Below are positions 62,601 through 64,000 of a stretch of 64,000 bases of DNA, in pieces. Below the pieces are notes generated by a model, which was not told where the DNA came from, did no database searches, and saw only the letters and a program-made list of their open reading frames with translations. Position 1 is the first letter of the stretch; each line of letters starts with the position of its first letter. This DNA comes from JBEICQ01 sp046297395 (GTDB lineage: Bacteria; Bacteroidota; Bacteroidia; UBA4408). The stretch covers positions 62,001 through 126,000 of the forward strand of contig JBKCNM010000031.1 in the NCBI GenBank assembly GCA_046297395.1, given 5' to 3'. The translations under genes were made by a program, and so were the position numbers.

Positions 62601-63585
62601 TTTGTAATTCCAGCCATTTTTCAAACTCCAATTTATCTGTTTCATCCAAAAAATCTAAAGGAGCACCTGCAAGTTTCACCAAAGAGGGAATGTCTATGGG
62701 TTTTTGTGTACCGCCTTCTCCGTAAGACAATTGCCAAAGTTGGTTGAGTGCATGCTGCAACACCGGCAACTGGTCGAAGCCGCTGCCAATGGCGTTTACA
62801 AGGGTTTCGGTAAGCCTTGGGGTAATGGCACCACCGGCAAGTTTTGCAGGTTCGGCAATGACCTGCTGCAGTTCTTTACGCTTGAGACGGGGCACAAAAA
62901 ACTGAGAAAAGCCAATCATCTCGGGTAGTCCGCGAAAGGCGGCACATTGTCCGATATAATCGCTTCGCATGGTACACACCACATACACTGGAAGTGATTG
63001 CGACTGAGAAATCCTTGCGCTTTCAATCAACAGGTTCATCACCAGCTGGGCCTCATCACTCGGAACACCATGGCTGAAATTTTCGGGATTGGTAAAAAAC
63101 TCTTCAAACTGATCGGCAAGGATGATGAGGTTGGCTCCTTTTTTTTCTAAATTTTTTTTGCCTTGCTCATCTGCCTGCTGATATTCGGTACTTTGGGTAT
63201 CTATGAAGAAGCCCGATTCTGCATACAATTGCAGGAGAGCCGAAAAGCCATGTTGCAGTTTTGCTTTCACCTGTTCCTCCTGCATTTTTAGTGCGGAAGC
63301 CACTGCCTTTGAAAGCATCTGAAGAGGTGAACGGGAAGGTGTAAAATCGGCCAAAAGCCAACTGTTGAACCGCGCCTTAAAAAATCCCGCCCGGGCCCTT
63401 GGGATTAAACCGGCATATGTGAGCGAGGATTTTCCGTCACCGCTGGCACCGGTTATCATCAAAAACCTGTTCTGTTCGAGCAGTGAAACCGCTTTGGCTG
63501 TGTGCGCATCTCTGCCTTTAAAAAAAATAGATTCGTCCTCAGCAAAAGGGCGCAATCCGGGGTATGGACAAATAAGTGTTTCCAT
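59620..63585 (-). CDS. Large STAND (nSTAND1-like) NTPase with a central membrane segment
   Basis: A 1321-residue protein. The N-terminal opening CPYPGLRPFAEDESIFFKGR is the nSTAND1 signature, with Walker A GASGDGKSS (46-54), Walker B LIILADQFEEFF (153-164), sensor VVCTMRSDYIG and the helical lid QLPVLQHALNQLW. A helical arm leads to one membrane segment (about 568-590, GVVLVICSCIYFYL), then roughly 700 residues of mostly helical, TPR-like sequence of no recognised family. The C-terminus carries six Asn in a row from an AAC/AAT microsatellite. STAND proteins are switch-like sensors that oligomerise on ligand binding; several act in antiviral defence. It starts one base after its upstream partner. 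Confidence 0.87.
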   Translation of the reverse strand: METLICPYPGLRPFAEDESIFFKGRDAHTAKAVSLLEQNRFLMITGASGDGKSSLTYAGLIPRARAGFFKARFNSWLLADFTPSRSPLQMLSKAVASALKMQEEQVKAKLQHGFSALLQLYAESGFFIDTQSTEYQQADEQGKKNLEKKGANLIILADQFEEFFTNPENFSHGVPSDEAQLVMNLLIESARISQSQSLPVYVVCTMRSDYIGQCAAFRGLPEMIGFSQFFVPRLKRKELQQVIAEPAKLAGGAITPRLTETLVNAIGSGFDQLPVLQHALNQLWQLSYGEGGTQKPIDIPSLVKLAGAPLDFLDETDKLEFEKWLELQTEQNRKYFLRPSLENVLNAHAGELYEKTLEEVRSNYADMPWISRSEHILNTLLQCMVKADAGRYVRNRMTAEEIVGIIDEKDFTIEHVAVFVAHFRKQGNTLIKPYDNEQSVLLAESLLDISHESLIRNWERLQELSRQEYDDRMVYADFLVQMQRWYANNKDSGYLLPIGSLNYFEQWFSQKRPSAGWLLKYDESGEDKQTKKIQFDKELKEAQVFIKASARNLMFNRFVLKYGANRLLMHVGVVLVICSCIYFYLDWYAKQNEQVIKRVMAFNLENLNNPYISEKKKAAFLIEYSRFNRDSADAGMFIDAIRNMEDSTQITIVREAINWCLLKDADTASYCRDLPFLKKLADHGFSSLRKITEEQIQSIEKGEAQQINTLHAHLFTKVLLWLSAAGVPGMDELKEKTHSINEQLMMAVIRYKEKNPKKVFLEKISLNPLFAANSLLSPEHPLLFAYFNTHGDVPALLDKCRKLYDADKAEAAPLGFVNNGFFIPQILFFQQQEYASQKAFQKTFQNEKDFNQSGKLKTIDDLVLFGTLLANKNADASETWKAILRFCEKEDRIRNLAVKILYYSVQEILAGLEIQKRFPPMCQYFLPTKAVKAAYENLTSSVNKRGLNSEQQKLLLAHYEKKYAAFLHHAGDTAGEKKAIRKAWHQFYLIKDKNSSIGTATKLSGNDFMYSMPGKYAGSFMGGENPFEGNIYLSYWDEKTTSEVPWPQSGIYENKEGFYEEADASDTLHLTEETLKEIQGSWFDKDFFESGPVFARVFNKMLKKSFLPAELAKTNYFDLVSLVTSKQAQAKQIHIHIPAENRYFSLMNIPALCRSLILKGYPVEVAMFLDSSSMQLIAQEDLLMLCETFIDKGYEEHALPLLQHIYKKENHLLDKLQRKYLRSLALIGGINGEKFAGRISSNTAGSNEDYKYNYFSGLVDRGALFDAEQLLGGSEINGMRFWLNTWMLMRSNNNNNNTLFMPARKTFEIGYYNYQNTVTIR

Positions 63586-63586
63586 G

Positions 63587-64000
63587 CTATGCTGCGCTAT
63601 CCTCCCTTGCTTTTTCGTACTGCACTTTTATCTCGAGGGGAATTAAAATACCATCTATAATCATACACAATACCCTTGGAGCTTTTAACTGAACATTTCG
63701 GTTGTGCTCGGGATTCGCGTCTCCAATCAAAAGGATGGGAGTAGACATCGATGCACCACCTGCGCGTTTCCAAATTTCCTGTGTAAAGGGCAAAGCCCAA
63801 TCTGAAGATGTTTTAAAATACACCACTGCCAAACGACTTTTGCTGATTTGTTGGGTGCAATAGGCTGCATAATCGGTATCGCTGTTTTGAACGATGCTGA
63901 TGTTATGCGTCTTTACCACATCTCCCAGCATGTCGAGCACCTCGGCGGCATCGGCCTCATCCAGTTGGTTAGAAATAAAAAACACTTCTGTCTCACTCAG
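63587..64000 (-). CDS. Partner of the STAND NTPase, possibly TIR-like, 5' end cut by the window
   Basis: The frame is open to the right edge, so only the last 137 residues are seen. It begins LSETEVFFISNQLDEADAAEV and continues with alternating beta and alpha: SRLAVVYFKTSSDWALPFTQ, then TPILLIGDANPEHNRNVQ. Its stop is one base before the STAND start, which implies strict co-translation. The 'AVVYF ... SDWALPF' stretch recalls the end of TIR-like effector domains that accompany nSTAND1 proteins, but I cannot see a catalytic Glu. The TIR call is tentative. A GTG at 63985 could be a start but the upstream frame is open, so the real start is probably outside. Confidence 0.5.
   Translation of the reverse strand: MSETEVFFISNQLDEADAAEVLDMLGDVVKTHNISIVQNSDTDYAAYCTQQISKSRLAVVYFKTSSDWALPFTQEIWKRAGGASMSTPILLIGDANPEHNRNVQLKAPRVLCMIIDGILIPLEIKVQYEKAREDSAA

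Noticed and set aside
1..64000. tRNA, rRNA or riboswitch genes
   Set aside because: I looked for tRNA T-loop/CCA-like segments and conserved rRNA stretches in the gene gaps and saw none. The gaps are mostly short, and faint candidates could be missed without a covariance search.

Overview
The window is a 64 kb piece of a Bacteroidota chromosome, most likely from an environmental, possibly gliding, lineage in the Chitinophagales/Saprospirales/Flavobacteriales range. The evidence is the combination of PorP/SprF-family proteins, adhesins with the gliding-motility C-terminal (type B) type IX secretion signal, a TonB-dependent receptor with a carboxypeptidase-regulatory N-terminus, a TamL-type lipoprotein, DUF2452, hybrid propeller/SpoIIE sensors, a MurA with Asp in place of the catalytic Cys, and several candidate promoters of the Bacteroidetes type (TTTG, then TAnnTTTG). 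I found no rRNA, tRNA, CRISPR array or recognisable insertion sequence. The base composition looks fairly even, except that the AAA ATPase island near 4-5.3 kb appears AT-richer.

Layout. 0-7 kb: the 5' end of tamL (-), a TrmH-family rRNA methyltransferase and a TonB receptor (+), then an AAA/DUF4143 ATPase island flanked by 305-bp direct repeats, then dtd, a LON-domain protein and DUF2452 (-). 7-19.3 kb: rnr, an ABC ATPase/permease pair and a serine beta-lactamase-like hydrolase (-), an MlaE/MlaF lipid-transport pair, lon, a secreted or membrane-anchored TPR-caspase, and a zinc-ribbon protein. 19.4-24.2 kb: a beta-helix lipoprotein, then a type-B adhesin with its PorP/SprF partner. 24.2-28.6 kb: a tight string of metabolic genes (guaB, nitronate monooxygenase, class I aldolase, accD). 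28.6-43 kb: wecB, then a surface operon made of a 3347-residue adhesin, a PorP/SprF protein and an OmpA/PD40 lipoprotein closed by a strong terminator. 43-53 kb: a long minus-strand run comprising a propeller-SpoIIE phosphatase, radical SAM, YraN, pseudouridine synthase, a DUF6973-like lipoprotein, a K+ channel with RCK domain, and a response regulator/histidine kinase pair. 53-57.6 kb: bacilliredoxin (-), then murA, a TlpA-like thioredoxin, an MscS channel and RNase H (+). 57.6-64 kb: a compact minus-strand operon of a soluble SpoIIE phosphatase, a polytopic membrane protein, a 1321-residue STAND NTPase with one membrane segment, and a protein cut by the window edge.

How the parts may work together. 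Two adhesin + PorP/SprF pairs suggest two type IX-exported surface systems; the larger one also carries an OmpA-type periplasmic anchor. Signalling genes are dense: two SpoIIE phosphatases, a two-component system joined to a K+ channel, a STAND NTPase and a caspase-like protease. The last operon is the best candidate for an undescribed signalling or defence system. The ATPase island between duplicated gene ends is the best candidate for an unusual DNA-acquisition event. Functions are inferred from motifs read by eye; no homology search was possible.
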